Part shown: in pieces, positions 41,612-50,107 of the stretch
How the letters are laid out: every line of letters starts with the position of its first letter
Numbering within the stretch: position 1 is the first letter of the stretch
Assembly: GCA_942492025.1 (NCBI GenBank)
Contig: CALODJ010000003.1
Location: 248,001 to 312,000, forward strand
Length of the DNA: 64,000 bases
Origin: JABDQW01 sp942492025
GTDB lineage: Bacteria > Pseudomonadota > Gammaproteobacteria > SZUA-229
Reading direction: 5' to 3'
Notes under the pieces: model-generated
What the model saw: the letters and a program-made list of their open reading frames with translations, nothing else
The model's database searches: none
Told to the model about the DNA's origin: nothing
Program-made: the position numbers and the translations under genes

Positions 41612-41658
41612 ACGCCGCCATCAGTGACGAGGGTAGCGCATCGGGCAACATCCGGGCC

Positions 41659-41968
41659 AGCCCGCATATCTCACCAGGATCACGGGAGCAGGCGCAGGAT
41701 TCGTGATCGTAAGCGCCGCTCTGGAGCGAAAAGCGTAGCAACATTTGGGCGAAGCGGCCGTAGGGTGCGCCGTGCGCACCGAAACAGCCCAGCACACTGA
41801 GGATTCACGGTGCGCACGGCGCACCCTACGATCTGATGCAAACGAAGACCCGCCTGAACCATGATAGGCCTGTATGAATAACACACTGCATTTTTGATTA
41901 TCCGAGCTATATCAAAAGGGCCAATGTCTTATCAGCATACTACGCCGCCCGGTGAGAAATGCGGGCTA
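41659..41968 (-). mobile_element. MITE-like element, full copy F (inverted)
   Basis: Termini AGCCCGCATATCTCACCAGG and CGGTGAGAAATGCGGGCTA flank a 310-bp body in the reverse orientation relative to copies A, G and I. A 70-bp REPIN is inside (41760-41829). The end at 41968 directly abuts the TAA stop of a small minus-strand gene. Confidence 0.85.
41760..41829. repeat. REPIN, 70-bp type, inside MITE copy F
   Basis: Perfect GTAG/CTAC feet and hairpins; the spacer is the reverse complement of that in copies A and G. Confidence 0.92.
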
Positions 41969-42118
41969 TTACCTGTTCATGAGCAATGGCATCAACAAAT
42001 CGGTCAACTGGTCGTAACAACCATCGGCCGCACCGGTGATAACTGCGAAGAAATTCAGGCTGACCAGCGCTGACGCCATCAGGATCATCATAATCAGATT
42101 TCTGTCGTGTGTGCTCAT
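41969..42118 (-). CDS. Small membrane protein, 49 residues
   Basis: A short ORF on the minus strand encodes MSTHDRNLIMMILMASALVS and continues LNFFAVITGAADGCYDQLTD, ending in a second hydrophobic segment. GGAGAA lies 7-8 bp before the ATG, a strong site. One membrane helix or an uncleaved signal is expected. No family was recognised. Its stop codon abuts the terminal TAG of MITE copy F. It is divergent from the ParA-like gene, 262 bp away. Confidence 0.5.
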   Translation of the reverse strand: MSTHDRNLIMMILMASALVSLNFFAVITGAADGCYDQLTDLLMPLLMNR

Positions 42119-42380
42119 GATGTCGTTCTCCTTTTATCATTTAACAGAAAGGTTCGAGCAAAACTCGCGCCAAAATAGGAGTTCGAGCATAAAGCCTAAT
42201 GTTTACAATATGTTTACAAAGGTATTAAGGTATGCTGCGAATGTGCAAAAGCTGCGAAAATGCACAGAAGCAGTGCAGTCTGCATTGTTTCGGTGCCAAC
42301 AGGTGTTGGGTGAACCCTGGGTGATAAGGGTGTAATATGCAGCCAGTTTTACTGATTACGAGCTGATTAGGGGTGCAAGC

Positions 42381-43019
42381 ATGCGTCACATTCTGGTCTT
42401 GAATGCCAAAGGTGGTTGCGGTAAAAGCACGATCGCGACCAATCTGGCGAGTTACTATGCGTGGGAGCAGGAGAAGAAAGTCGCGCTGGCGGATTTTGAT
42501 CCCCAGGGCTCCAGCCTGGCGTGGCTTGGCGTGCGCGGTGAAGAATGGCCAGCGATCGAGGGCATTGCCGCGTGGAAAGATCCGGTGCGTCCTTCGCGTG
42601 ATACCGACGTGGTGATCATGGATGCGCCGGCACGTGTCCACGGTAGCGAACTGACCCAGCTTGTGCGCAGGGCCGAGACCATCGTGTTCCCGGTGTTGCC
42701 GTCACCGATAGATATGCGCGCGGCTGAAGTCTACATGCAGGAGCTGCAGGCAACCGGGCGGGTGCAGCGAGGTGAGGCCAAAATCGGTGTGATTGCGAAC
42801 CGCGTGCGCGAAAATACCATCATTTACGCCGAGCTTTATGAGTTCCTGCGCAAACTCAATGTACCTTATATTACGACACTGCGTGATACCCAGAACTATA
42901 TCAAGGCAGAGGAGCGCGGTGTGGGTATCTACGAAATGGCGCCTTCGCAGGTCTGGCAGGACATTGAAAACTGGGAGCCGATGGTCAAATGGCTAAACAG
43001 CAAACGCAGCATGCCCTAG
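42381..43019 (+). CDS. ParA-family ATPase
   Basis: The 212-residue protein has the deviant Walker A VLNAKGGCGKSTIATNLASY, Walker A' ALADFDPQGSSLAWL and Walker B-like VVIMDAPARV. It lacks a DNA-binding N-terminal extension and has no ParB gene beside it. It is of the orphan ParA/McdA/PpfA kind that positions non-chromosomal cargoes, or simply an unassigned MinD/ParA ATPase. The NAD kinase gene starts very close to its end. Confidence 0.87.
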   Translation: MRHILVLNAKGGCGKSTIATNLASYYAWEQEKKVALADFDPQGSSLAWLGVRGEEWPAIEGIAAWKDPVRPSRDTDVVIMDAPARVHGSELTQLVRRAETIVFPVLPSPIDMRAAEVYMQELQATGRVQRGEAKIGVIANRVRENTIIYAELYEFLRKLNVPYITTLRDTQNYIKAEERGVGIYEMAPSQVWQDIENWEPMVKWLNSKRSMP

Positions 43020-43045
43020 CGCCAGCCTGCAAACAGGATCATCTC

Positions 43046-43849
43046 ATGCAGCAAAATGGCAATTCACTCGAGCATCTCGAGGCATCGAAGCTGCGCATTG
43101 CGTGTGTCCATTCCGGTTCGGATCTGGCGGAAATACATTTCAACGAACTGTCTGCTGCCTATAGCTTTGTTCCGCCGGATCAGAGTGATGTGATTCTCGC
43201 GCTGGGTGGCGACGGTTTGATGTTGCACGCGCTACACACGCACATGCACCTCAACAAACCGATTTATGGCATGCATTGCGGGACCATCGGGTTCCTGATG
43301 AATGAATACAGCCAGGAAAAACTGGTCGAGCGAATACTATCGGCTGATCTATTCGCGCTGCATCCGGTCGCGATGAAAGCGACGACAACCGAAGGCAAGG
43401 TTGAACACGCGCTGGCGTTCAACGAAGTGGCCTTGATCAGGGGCTCTGCCCAATCGGCCAATATCCGCGTCTCGATTGATGGTGTCGTGCGCCTGGAAAA
43501 ATACATGGGTGACGGCCTGATTGTGTCGACAGCGGCGGGCAGCACGGCCTATAACCTGTCGGCTCACGGCCCTATCATTCCGCTGGGTTCTAATCTGTTG
43601 GCGTTGACACCGGTCAGTCCATTCAGGCCTCGACGGTGGAAAGGTGCCTTGTTGCCACGGAGCTCGGTCATTACCCTGGAAAATCTGGATCCCAAGAAAA
43701 GGCCTCTGCTGACAACGGCGGATTCGAAAGATATCTATGATGTTGTCACGGTCAGCGTGCGTGAAGACCCGTCGCACTCTGTGCAGATGCTGTTCGATAA
43801 AGACCATTCGTTGGAAGAAAGGATCATCCGGGAGCAGTTTACCGCCTGA
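43046..43849 (+). CDS. nadK: NAD kinase
   Basis: Phosphorylates NAD to NADP, supplying substrate for the nearby transhydrogenase. The 267 residues include VILALGGDGLMLHALH (GGDG motif), MHCGTIGFLMNEY and ALAFNEVALIRGS (the NE motif), followed by GDGLIVSTAAGSTAYNLSAHG. The sequence is of the shorter alphaproteobacterial type rather than E. coli NadK. ATG 43046 is chosen (AGGATC upstream); a start at 42989 inside parA is possible. Confidence 0.88.
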   Translation: MQQNGNSLEHLEASKLRIACVHSGSDLAEIHFNELSAAYSFVPPDQSDVILALGGDGLMLHALHTHMHLNKPIYGMHCGTIGFLMNEYSQEKLVERILSADLFALHPVAMKATTTEGKVEHALAFNEVALIRGSAQSANIRVSIDGVVRLEKYMGDGLIVSTAAGSTAYNLSAHGPIIPLGSNLLALTPVSPFRPRRWKGALLPRSSVITLENLDPKKRPLLTTADSKDIYDVVTVSVREDPSHSVQMLFDKDHSLEERIIREQFTA

Positions 43850-43908
43850 TCCAGCACTGAAGCATTATTGTATGTATAACCGAAAGCTCAACTCGAGGAG
43901 ATGAGATT

Positions 43909-44451
43909 ATGATCAAGAGACATTTAACACTCGTGGTGCTGTTACTGAGTATGTTTATAAGTGCCGCTGCCGTGTCAGCGACGAAAGAAGAAATCGATAA
44001 AAACGTGAAGGACGCGATCGCGGAGTTCTACGAAAAGTCACAGGCTGGCAAGGCGCTGTCAGAAAAGGCGGTGGGTATGCTGGTTTTTCCGAAAGTGATC
44101 AAGGCAGGTCTCGGTGTGGGTGGTGAATACGGTGAAGGTGCCTTGCTGGTTGATGGCAAGACGGTCGACTATTACAGTACGGCGGCCGCTTCAGTCGGTT
44201 TCCAGCTGGGTGCGCAGCAGAAATCCCAGGTTATTCTGTTCATGAATGATGAGGTGCTCAAGCAATTCCGCGACAGCAAAGGCTGGGAAGCCGGTGTCGA
44301 TGGCAGCGTTGCCGTAGCCGAGCTGGGTGCAGGTGGCGAGATCAGCTCAACTACAGCAAAAGAGCCGATCATCGGTTTTGTTTTCTCCAACAAGGGTCTG
44401 ATGTACAACCTGACGCTCGAAGGATCGAAGATGACCAAGATCGTTCGCTAG
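43909..44451 (+). CDS. YSC84-family lipid-binding protein
   Basis: The 180-residue product has a signal peptide (MIKRHLTLVVLLLSMFISAAAVSA) and a single YSC84/SYLF-type domain: AVGMLVFPKVIKAGLGVGGE, YGEGALLV, YYSTAAASVGFQLGAQQKS, and the C-terminal FSNKGLMYNLTLEGSKMTKI. SYLF domains bind phosphoinositides in eukaryotes; the bacterial role is unclear. The stop TAG (44449-44451) is formed by the left end of MITE copy G. Confidence 0.88.
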   Translation: MIKRHLTLVVLLLSMFISAAAVSATKEEIDKNVKDAIAEFYEKSQAGKALSEKAVGMLVFPKVIKAGLGVGGEYGEGALLVDGKTVDYYSTAAASVGFQLGAQQKSQVILFMNDEVLKQFRDSKGWEAGVDGSVAVAELGAGGEISSTTAKEPIIGFVFSNKGLMYNLTLEGSKMTKIVR

Positions 44452-44762
44452 CCCGCATTTCTCACCAGGCGGCGTAGGATAATGATAAGGCATTGCTCCT
44501 TTGGAGAAAAACCAGGATGATCAAAAATGCAGTATGTTATTCAAACAGGCCCATCACGGTTCAGGCGGGTCTTCTTTTGCATGAGATCGTAGGGTGCGCC
44601 GTGCGCACCGTGAATCTTCAGTGTGCTGGGCTGTTTCGGTGCGCACGGCGCACCCTACGGCCGCTTTGCCCAAGCCATTGCTACGCTTTTCGCTCCAGAG
44701 CAGCGCTTACGCACACGAATCCTGCGCCTGCTTCCGTGATCCTGGTGAGAAATGCGCGCTAG
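44448..44762 (+). mobile_element. MITE-like element, full copy G
   Basis: This 315-bp element with CTAG at both ends shares the same body as copy A. Its right terminus has one change (GCGCGCTAG). Its TAG is the stop codon of the YSC84-like gene. The gene-free stretch 44452-44854 contains nothing else evident. Confidence 0.87.
44589..44658. repeat. REPIN, 70-bp type, inside MITE copy G
   Basis: Perfect feet and hairpins; spacer differs from copy A by one base. Confidence 0.92.
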
Positions 44763-44854
44763 GCTTGTCTGTTACGGGCAGGGACGTTGAGCCTTGAGCG
44801 GGGGTTCTCGATGCTTCCCCTGTCTATCCGATTTTGTCCGGACTATTACCGATC

Positions 44855-45484
44855 ATGTCTCTGGAAGTACGTGAACAACGACAGCTGAGACGGCTGGAAA
44901 CGCTGGTCGATGTGGTTTTCGGGATTACCATCTGGCGCTTGTTTGTACTGTTGCCGCGTCCGGATGAGAATCCCGAGTGGACTACGCTGCTGGCTATGCT
45001 CGCTGACAGCCTGCTGAATTTTGTGGTGGTGGTGATCGCACTGATCATCGTGATTATCTACTGGATACAGAGCAACCTGCTGTTCAAGTATCTGGTCCGT
45101 ACCGACAGCTGGCATATTGGCCTGTCGATCGCACAGCTGTTTTCCCTGCTGTTGTTCCTGTATGCGATCAGGGTTGGTATTCAACTGGAAGCCAATGCGA
45201 GCACCCGCGTGTTTGAGAGCGCAATGGCCTGTTTGCTGGGTATGTTTTCGTTTTTCGCCTGGTATTATGCCTTGCACAGGGGAAGCCTGGTGACGGATGA
45301 GTTAGGCGTGGAAGAGGCCAAAAGTATCACTGAACGCATCAAGGCCGAACCCGTTACCGCAGCAATCACCATACCCTTCGCTGCGGGTATGTGGATGTGG
45401 GAACTGTCCTGGTTCATCTATCCGTTCGTGGTCTATCTGCTCAAACGCCGAAACAAGCGCAGCGCCAGCGGCGTATCCGATTAA
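44855..45484 (+). CDS. Multi-pass membrane protein, TMEM175-like
   Basis: The 209-residue protein has an N-terminal RLETLVDVVFGITIWRLFVLL, reminiscent of the first-helix signature RxxxFxDxVFAI of bacterial TMEM175-type potassium channels (DUF1211). Four or five further helices follow, including FVVVVIALIIVIIYWIQSNLL and AQLFSLLLFLYAIRVGI. The match is partial, since the usual FSD triplet reads LVD. ATG 44855 is preferred over TTG 44834. It lies 38 bp upstream of the HIT-like gene on the same strand. Confidence 0.6.
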   Translation: MSLEVREQRQLRRLETLVDVVFGITIWRLFVLLPRPDENPEWTTLLAMLADSLLNFVVVVIALIIVIIYWIQSNLLFKYLVRTDSWHIGLSIAQLFSLLLFLYAIRVGIQLEANASTRVFESAMACLLGMFSFFAWYYALHRGSLVTDELGVEEAKSITERIKAEPVTAAITIPFAAGMWMWELSWFIYPFVVYLLKRRNKRSASGVSD

Positions 45485-45522
45485 CCCGAACGCCACAACC
45501 ATCCAGTATAAAGCTCAGATCC

Positions 45523-46542
45523 ATGTTCATTGCAGGCAGTATTGAGGCGTTTCAGCATCAGTTTATACAGTCACTGCGTAACATGCTGTCGCCGGAAGAG
45601 GCCGGTGCTTTTATTCTCGTGCTCGCCAACAGCCTGCAGGACGAATCGCTTTACGCTGGATTGAAAAACAACATTGCATCGATGTTCAGAGAAATCCAGT
45701 CAAAGTTTCGGACGAACGAGCTGGTGGTCACCGATGATGATCGCGCGGTTTTTCAGGCACTCGAGCGTTACGGCATCGAATCTTTCAGTGTATGGCAAAG
45801 CACGCGCAAAGATTCATGGGAGATCATGTTCAATCCTGTGCGAGCATTACGGCCTGCGCGTGCGTCTAACGTGCTGTTTGACGGGATCAGGCGACCATTT
45901 GAAGCGAATAAATTCAATTTCAACAAGGTGTTCCTGCGGCCTGAAATATTGTGGGAGGATTATTGGCAACAGACTCGACTGCGTGTGCTCTACAACAAGT
46001 TCCCGGTTGTGCCTTATCATTTGATCATCGTGCCGGATCCGCACCAACAGCTGCCCCAATATCTGACAGCGACCTACCACGACATGATGTGGCAACTGCT
46101 GCTACAGCAACAGACCCGACTGCCCGGCCTGGGGATCGGTTACAACAGTCTGGGTGCCTGCGCTTCGGTCAATCAGCTCCATTTCCAGGGCTTTATGCGC
46201 GAAGCCTCGCTGCCCATTGAACTCCAACGATGGCGGCATAACGGTGGCGATGATCCTTATCCGATGAACTGTATCGTGTTCGATTCTGCTCAGGCATGCT
46301 GGCGCAAGATCGATGAGTATCATCAACACCATCAACCCTACAATCTGCTTTATCGTCCGGGACGTTGTTATGTACTGCCACGGGTGGCGCAGGGGAGTGA
46401 TACGGTGCTGCCCAGGGTACGCGGTGCCGGCTGGATAGAGCAGTGTGGCGTATTCAACGTGGCTGACCATGCCGAGCTTGAATCGGTCATTACGGCCGAA
46501 CTTGATCATTGCCTGCGTTCCTTGTCTGTTTCTGTAGAGTGA
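45523..46542 (+). CDS. HIT-superfamily phosphorylase-like protein (VTC2/GDPGP1 type)
   Basis: The 339-residue protein has the segment FPVVPYHLIIVPDPHQQLPQ, then LGIGYNSLGACASVNQLHFQGF. The latter closely resembles the GYNSLGAFATINHLHFQ motif of plant VTC2 and animal GDPGP1, GDP-hexose phosphorylases of the HIT/GalT superfamily. In that motif the second His is the likely nucleophile and is kept here; the first is replaced by Gln. Nucleotide-sugar clean-up is one possible role. Start ATG 45523 is preferred to the open frame from 45391, which overlaps the previous gene. Confidence 0.7.
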   Translation: MFIAGSIEAFQHQFIQSLRNMLSPEEAGAFILVLANSLQDESLYAGLKNNIASMFREIQSKFRTNELVVTDDDRAVFQALERYGIESFSVWQSTRKDSWEIMFNPVRALRPARASNVLFDGIRRPFEANKFNFNKVFLRPEILWEDYWQQTRLRVLYNKFPVVPYHLIIVPDPHQQLPQYLTATYHDMMWQLLLQQQTRLPGLGIGYNSLGACASVNQLHFQGFMREASLPIELQRWRHNGGDDPYPMNCIVFDSAQACWRKIDEYHQHHQPYNLLYRPGRCYVLPRVAQGSDTVLPRVRGAGWIEQCGVFNVADHAELESVITAELDHCLRSLSVSVE

Positions 46543-46602
46543 ACGTGGCGTTATCGCAGCGGCGCACAGCTTGCATGATTTCGTAGATACAAGGAGCGAC
46601 TT

Positions 46603-46790
46603 TAGCCCGCATTTCTCACCAGGATCACGGTTCAGGCTGGTCTTGGTTTGCATGAGATCGTAGGGTGCGCCGTGCGCACCGTGAATCCTCAGTGTGCTGG
46701 GCTGTTTCGGTGCGCACGGCGCACCCTACGGCCGCTTCGCCCAAGCTATTGCTACGCTTTTCGCTCCAGAGCGGCGCTTACGAACACCAG
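46603..46790 (+). mobile_element. MITE-like element, copy H, internally deleted and truncated
   Basis: The left terminus TAGCCCGCATTTCTCACC is joined directly to ATCACGGTTCAGG, skipping ~95 bp present in copy I. The right end stops after GCTTACGAACAC, then a reverse-type terminus-like sequence (AGCCCGTATGTCTCACCAGG) follows. The left end abuts a half REP of the GTAGGAGC family (AAGGAGCGACTT). The rest of the stretch to 46860 holds nothing else. Confidence 0.75.
46660..46729. repeat. REPIN, 70-bp type, inside MITE copy H
   Basis: Perfect GTAG/CTAC feet and hairpins. Confidence 0.92.
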
Positions 46791-46860
46791 CCCGTATGTC
46801 TCACCAGGCAGCGAGATTTTTCTTTGCGTACTTTGCATTGAATAGCTCCTTCGCCGGGGA

Positions 46861-47403
46861 TTATCTTATTAAGCTGGCATATTCACCGCACGGGATACCG
46901 TCGATGGTCCAGCTGCCGACGCGGTAACGAATCAGGCGCAACGTTGGGAAACCGACGGCCGCGGTCATGCGACGCACCTGCCTGTTTCTGCCCTCGCTGA
47001 TGGCCAGTGCTATCCACGATGTCGGTATATGCTTGCGCTGTCTGATCGGCGGCTGTCGAGGCCACAGTGTCGCTGGCACGGCGATGCGTTTTGCTCTGGC
47101 TGGTGCTGTTCTGCCGTCCTTGAGATCGATGCCTTCGCGCAGTGCCTGCAGGGCAGCATCGCTGATGGTGTGTTCAAGCTGAACCCAGTAGGTTTTTTCC
47201 ATTTTGTTTGCTGGATCTGTGATTTTATGCGCCAGCCTGCCATCATCCGTCAATACCACCAGCCCTTCGCTGTCTCTGTCGAGACGACCGGCAGCATATA
47301 CATTCCTGTCATTGATATAATCAGCCAGTGTTGCCCGACCTTGTTGGTCGGTGAACTGGCATAACACACCGTATGGCTTGTTGAACAGGATGATTTTCGG
47401 CAT
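46861..47403 (-). CDS. rluE: RsuA/RluE-family pseudouridine synthase
   Basis: The 180-residue protein lacks an S4 domain and has the compact RluE layout. IILFNKPYGVLCQFTD starts the catalytic domain. YAAGRLDRDSEGLVVLTDDG carries the catalytic Asp in GRLDxxSEG. ISEGRNRQVRRMTAAVG is the conserved third motif, and the protein ends VGSWTIDGIPCGEY. RluE modifies 23S rRNA U2457 in E. coli; the specific target here is assumed by similarity. Monocistronic. Confidence 0.9.
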   Translation of the reverse strand: MPKIILFNKPYGVLCQFTDQQGRATLADYINDRNVYAAGRLDRDSEGLVVLTDDGRLAHKITDPANKMEKTYWVQLEHTISDAALQALREGIDLKDGRTAPARAKRIAVPATLWPRQPPIRQRKHIPTSWIALAISEGRNRQVRRMTAAVGFPTLRLIRYRVGSWTIDGIPCGEYASLIR

Positions 47404-47494
47404 GATCAGGTATACACAAACAACAATATGAAATTAGCCGTAAATAACGCAAAATTCGCGAAATGGACTGATTAAGTTTCTGTTTTTATTAGAC

Positions 47495-47556
47495 GTAGGG
47501 TGCGCCGTGCGCACCGAGAAAGACTGCAGATTCATGGTGCGCACGGCGCACCCTAC
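47495..47556. repeat. REPIN, 62 bp (short spacer)
   Basis: Perfect GTAG/CTAC feet with a 20-bp spacer, shorter than the common 28. The gene-free stretch 47404-47731 also holds the hairpins at 47621-47661. Confidence 0.9.
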
Positions 47557-47620
47557 GATCATCTCAATCCATAGGCAATCACGCAATCTGGCTGTTCGTC
47601 TCATCCATGAGACCCACCCC

Positions 47621-47661
47621 TTCGGGGCTAACGCGATATTTGGTTCCTGACAAAATATCGC
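47621..47661. other. Two adjacent hairpins before the Xni-like gene
   Basis: A CCCC-TTCG-GGG hairpin (47617-47627 region) is followed by GCGATATTT (47633-47641) paired with AAATATCGC (47653-47661). Their function is unknown; they are downstream of the Xni-like gene, which ends at 47732 on the minus strand. Confidence 0.45.
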
Positions 47662-47731
47662 CCATAAAATCCTAATCCATCATGCAACATGCGGGTTAGA
47701 ATGTGCTGCGCCTGTTTGCGGACTCGATCCG

Positions 47732-48646
47732 CTAAAACGGTTGCAGGTTGAGCCAGCGTTGCCGCCGGCCGTGCCCGGCGTTGAGCAGATTGAACATCAC
47801 CTGCAAGGCGTCCTCATCAACGCCGTGCCAGCGCAGGTCCTGCCTGGGACCCTTGAATTCAGCGTCGGTAACGATGGTGGTCAGCTGCTTGGTCATTGGC
47901 AGCATGTGTTTATGCTCCTCAACCAGGCGTTGTATACGCGCAGATCCCCTGAATTTCATTTCGGAGATCTTGCCGGCGTTTTCCACAATGTGTTCGACAC
48001 CCGGGTACTTCTTCAGCAGGTTCGAAGCCATCTTGTAACCGATCCCGGGAATTCCGGGAACATTGTCGATAGCGTCGCCGGATAGTGCCAGCAGGTCGGC
48101 AATCAGTTCGGGTCTAACGCCGAAGGTTTTTTCGACATCGCGATAATGCATGATTTTGTCACGCGCAAAATCCCACCAGATGTCGCCGGGTTTGATCAGC
48201 TGGGCGAGATCCTTGTCGGCGCTGATGATGGTGATCGCGTATCCATCCTCGCGTAATCGGGTTGCCAGGGTGCCGATAATGTCATCGGCTTCATAGCGGT
48301 TGCTGGAGAAATCAGCAATCCCTGCGGCACGGCAAAAATCGCGGCAATATTTGAACTGTCTTTTCAGTTCTTCCGGCGCGGGTGGCCGGTTGGCTTTATA
48401 ATCGGGAAAGATTTCTTTGCGGTAAGAATCAGTTTGTTTTGCGTCGAAAGCACAGGCAATATACTGGGGTTGTTCCAGTTGGATTAGTTCATGCAGGAAT
48501 TCGGTGAAACCGTACACGGCATTGCTGGGATGGCCTTCGCTGTCGGTCATGTGCTCGGGGTAAACATGCCAGCCGCGGAAAATATAGATACTGGAATCAA
48601 CCAGATAGGCGCGTTTTTGGGATTGATGATGTGCCATTGCGGTCAT
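47732..48646 (-). CDS. 5'-3' exonuclease / flap endonuclease (ExoIX/Xni-like)
   Basis: The 304-residue protein is the stand-alone 5' nuclease domain related to the N-terminus of DNA polymerase I. It has YLVDSSIYIFRGWH, ACAFDAKQTDSYRKEIFPDYK, the acidic motif YEADDIIGTLATRL, VISADKDLAQL-type IISADKDLAQLI, and the helix-hairpin-helix DNVPGIPGIGYKMASNLLKKY. Aspartates suited to two-metal catalysis are present. The ATG at 48646 or 48637 could be the start. It is divergent from the PhoX-like gene. Confidence 0.88.
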   Translation of the reverse strand: MTAMAHHQSQKRAYLVDSSIYIFRGWHVYPEHMTDSEGHPSNAVYGFTEFLHELIQLEQPQYIACAFDAKQTDSYRKEIFPDYKANRPPAPEELKRQFKYCRDFCRAAGIADFSSNRYEADDIIGTLATRLREDGYAITIISADKDLAQLIKPGDIWWDFARDKIMHYRDVEKTFGVRPELIADLLALSGDAIDNVPGIPGIGYKMASNLLKKYPGVEHIVENAGKISEMKFRGSARIQRLVEEHKHMLPMTKQLTTIVTDAEFKGPRQDLRWHGVDEDALQVMFNLLNAGHGRRQRWLNLQPF

Positions 48647-48680
48647 TCTACGTGATGGCTATCAAAAGTAAATCTATCTT

Positions 48681-48856
48681 ACGCAAACTCTGATTAATTC
48701 AGAGTTTGCGTACGGCACGCGGATGTGCCGCCATTTTCAATCACAGCTATGATTGAAAATGAAGAAAAATAGAAAATCGCATGTTTATTTTTCGTGCGCT
48801 GATAATTCCTGGATGGAATTATTCGAAGCGTCCTTAATTGCTACGGCAGTGGACGC
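48681..48856. other. Run of four hairpins between divergent genes
   Basis: In order: ACGCAAACTCTGA/TCAGAGTTTGCGT (13 bp, 48681-48711), CATTTTCAATCA/TGATTGAAAATG (12 bp, 48732-48761), ATAATTCC/GGAATTAT (48802-48822) and GCGTCC/GGACGC (48828-48856). The stretch ends 45 bp before the PhoX-like ATG. A structured leader RNA, operator array or decayed repeats are all possible. Confidence 0.55.
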
Positions 48857-48900
48857 TGGCGACTATAACTTGACAGGGCGTATCAACCAGATTTGACCGT

Positions 48901-50028
48901 ATGAACAGAAGAGAAGTCATCAAGTTGGGGCTCTATGGCGCGGGTGCGTTGTGGGCGAATTCGAGCGTAGCGGACAGCCGGGCCGCGGCGGATCGCTACA
49001 AGCTGTTACCGCCAGACAGGCATGGCGTGCGCCTGCCGGCCGGGTTCCGTTCGCGTATCGTCGCCGAGTCGACCGTATCACCTGTTGGTGGTTGCGAATA
49101 TGTATGGCACGCGGCGCCCGATGGCGGTGCGTGTTTTGCCGATGCGGCAGGTGGCTGGATCTATGTGTCCAACAGCGAAACGGACGACCAGGGCGGTGCC
49201 GGAGCGCTGCGATTCGATGCCAGTGGCAAGCTCATCGATGCCTATCCCATCTTACAGGGTACCCGGCGCAACTGTGCCGGTGGCGCCACACCCTGGGGTC
49301 GCTGGCTATCATGCGAAGAGGTCGACGACGGCAGGGTCTGGGAGTGCGACCCGCGGGGTATCGAGGCCGCAGTGGTCAGGCCTGCATTGGGGGTGTTCAG
49401 GCACGAGGCGGTCGCCGTCGACCCGCTGGGGTACAAGCTCTATCTCACGGAAGACCGCAAAAATGGTTATCTGTATCGCTTCACCCCGTTCCATTATCCG
49501 GACCTCGATGCAGGCATACTGGAAGCGGCACGGGTGGTTGAGGGTGAAACCGGTAGAGTTGAATGGCTGGTCATCGAAGATCCGTCCGCGCGCAAGGCCG
49601 AAACCCGTTTTCAAGCCGACGCCACCCGCTTCAATGGCGGCGAAGGTATTGTCTATTACAACGGCAAGGTCTATTTCACAACCAAGGGCGACAACCGCGT
49701 CTGGGCCTTCGATATTACCAGCCAGAACCTCAGCATACTGTACGATGACAGTGCCTACCTCGATCCGGTATTGACCGGTGTCGACAATATCACGGTTTCT
49801 GCCGATGGTACGTTCTATGTGGCCGAGGACGGGGGCGATCTGCAGGTTGTGGTCATCGCGACCGACGGCAGTCTTTATCCGTTGCTCGAACTGGCGGGTC
49901 ACGGCCAGTCCGAGATCACCGGGCTGGCTTTCAGTCCCGATGGCTCGCGACTGTATTTCAGTTCGCAGCGCGGTAAATGCGGCGAAGACGCGGATGGGGT
50001 GACTTTTGAAGTTAGTGGCCCATTCTAG
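48901..50028 (+). CDS. PhoX-family (DUF839) protein
   Basis: The 375-residue product starts with a twin-arginine-like signal (MNRREVIKLGLYGAGALW). It has the six-bladed beta-propeller pattern of PhoX/DUF839: GGWIYVSNSETDDQGGAGAL, CAGGATPWGRWLSCEE and KLYLTEDRKNGYLYRFTP. PhoX is a calcium/iron-dependent periplasmic phosphatase, but DUF839 proteins vary and activity cannot be assured. Location near pst genes fits phosphate scavenging, though no Pho box was recognised immediately upstream. Confidence 0.83.
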   Translation: MNRREVIKLGLYGAGALWANSSVADSRAAADRYKLLPPDRHGVRLPAGFRSRIVAESTVSPVGGCEYVWHAAPDGGACFADAAGGWIYVSNSETDDQGGAGALRFDASGKLIDAYPILQGTRRNCAGGATPWGRWLSCEEVDDGRVWECDPRGIEAAVVRPALGVFRHEAVAVDPLGYKLYLTEDRKNGYLYRFTPFHYPDLDAGILEAARVVEGETGRVEWLVIEDPSARKAETRFQADATRFNGGEGIVYYNGKVYFTTKGDNRVWAFDITSQNLSILYDDSAYLDPVLTGVDNITVSADGTFYVAEDGGDLQVVVIATDGSLYPLLELAGHGQSEITGLAFSPDGSRLYFSSQRGKCGEDADGVTFEVSGPF

Positions 50029-50107
50029 TTGCGATTAAGGCGATCTGCTGCTAGTAATACTGGTGTAAAATGCATTATTAACCACCGGAAAATTTACAAC
50101 AAATATA

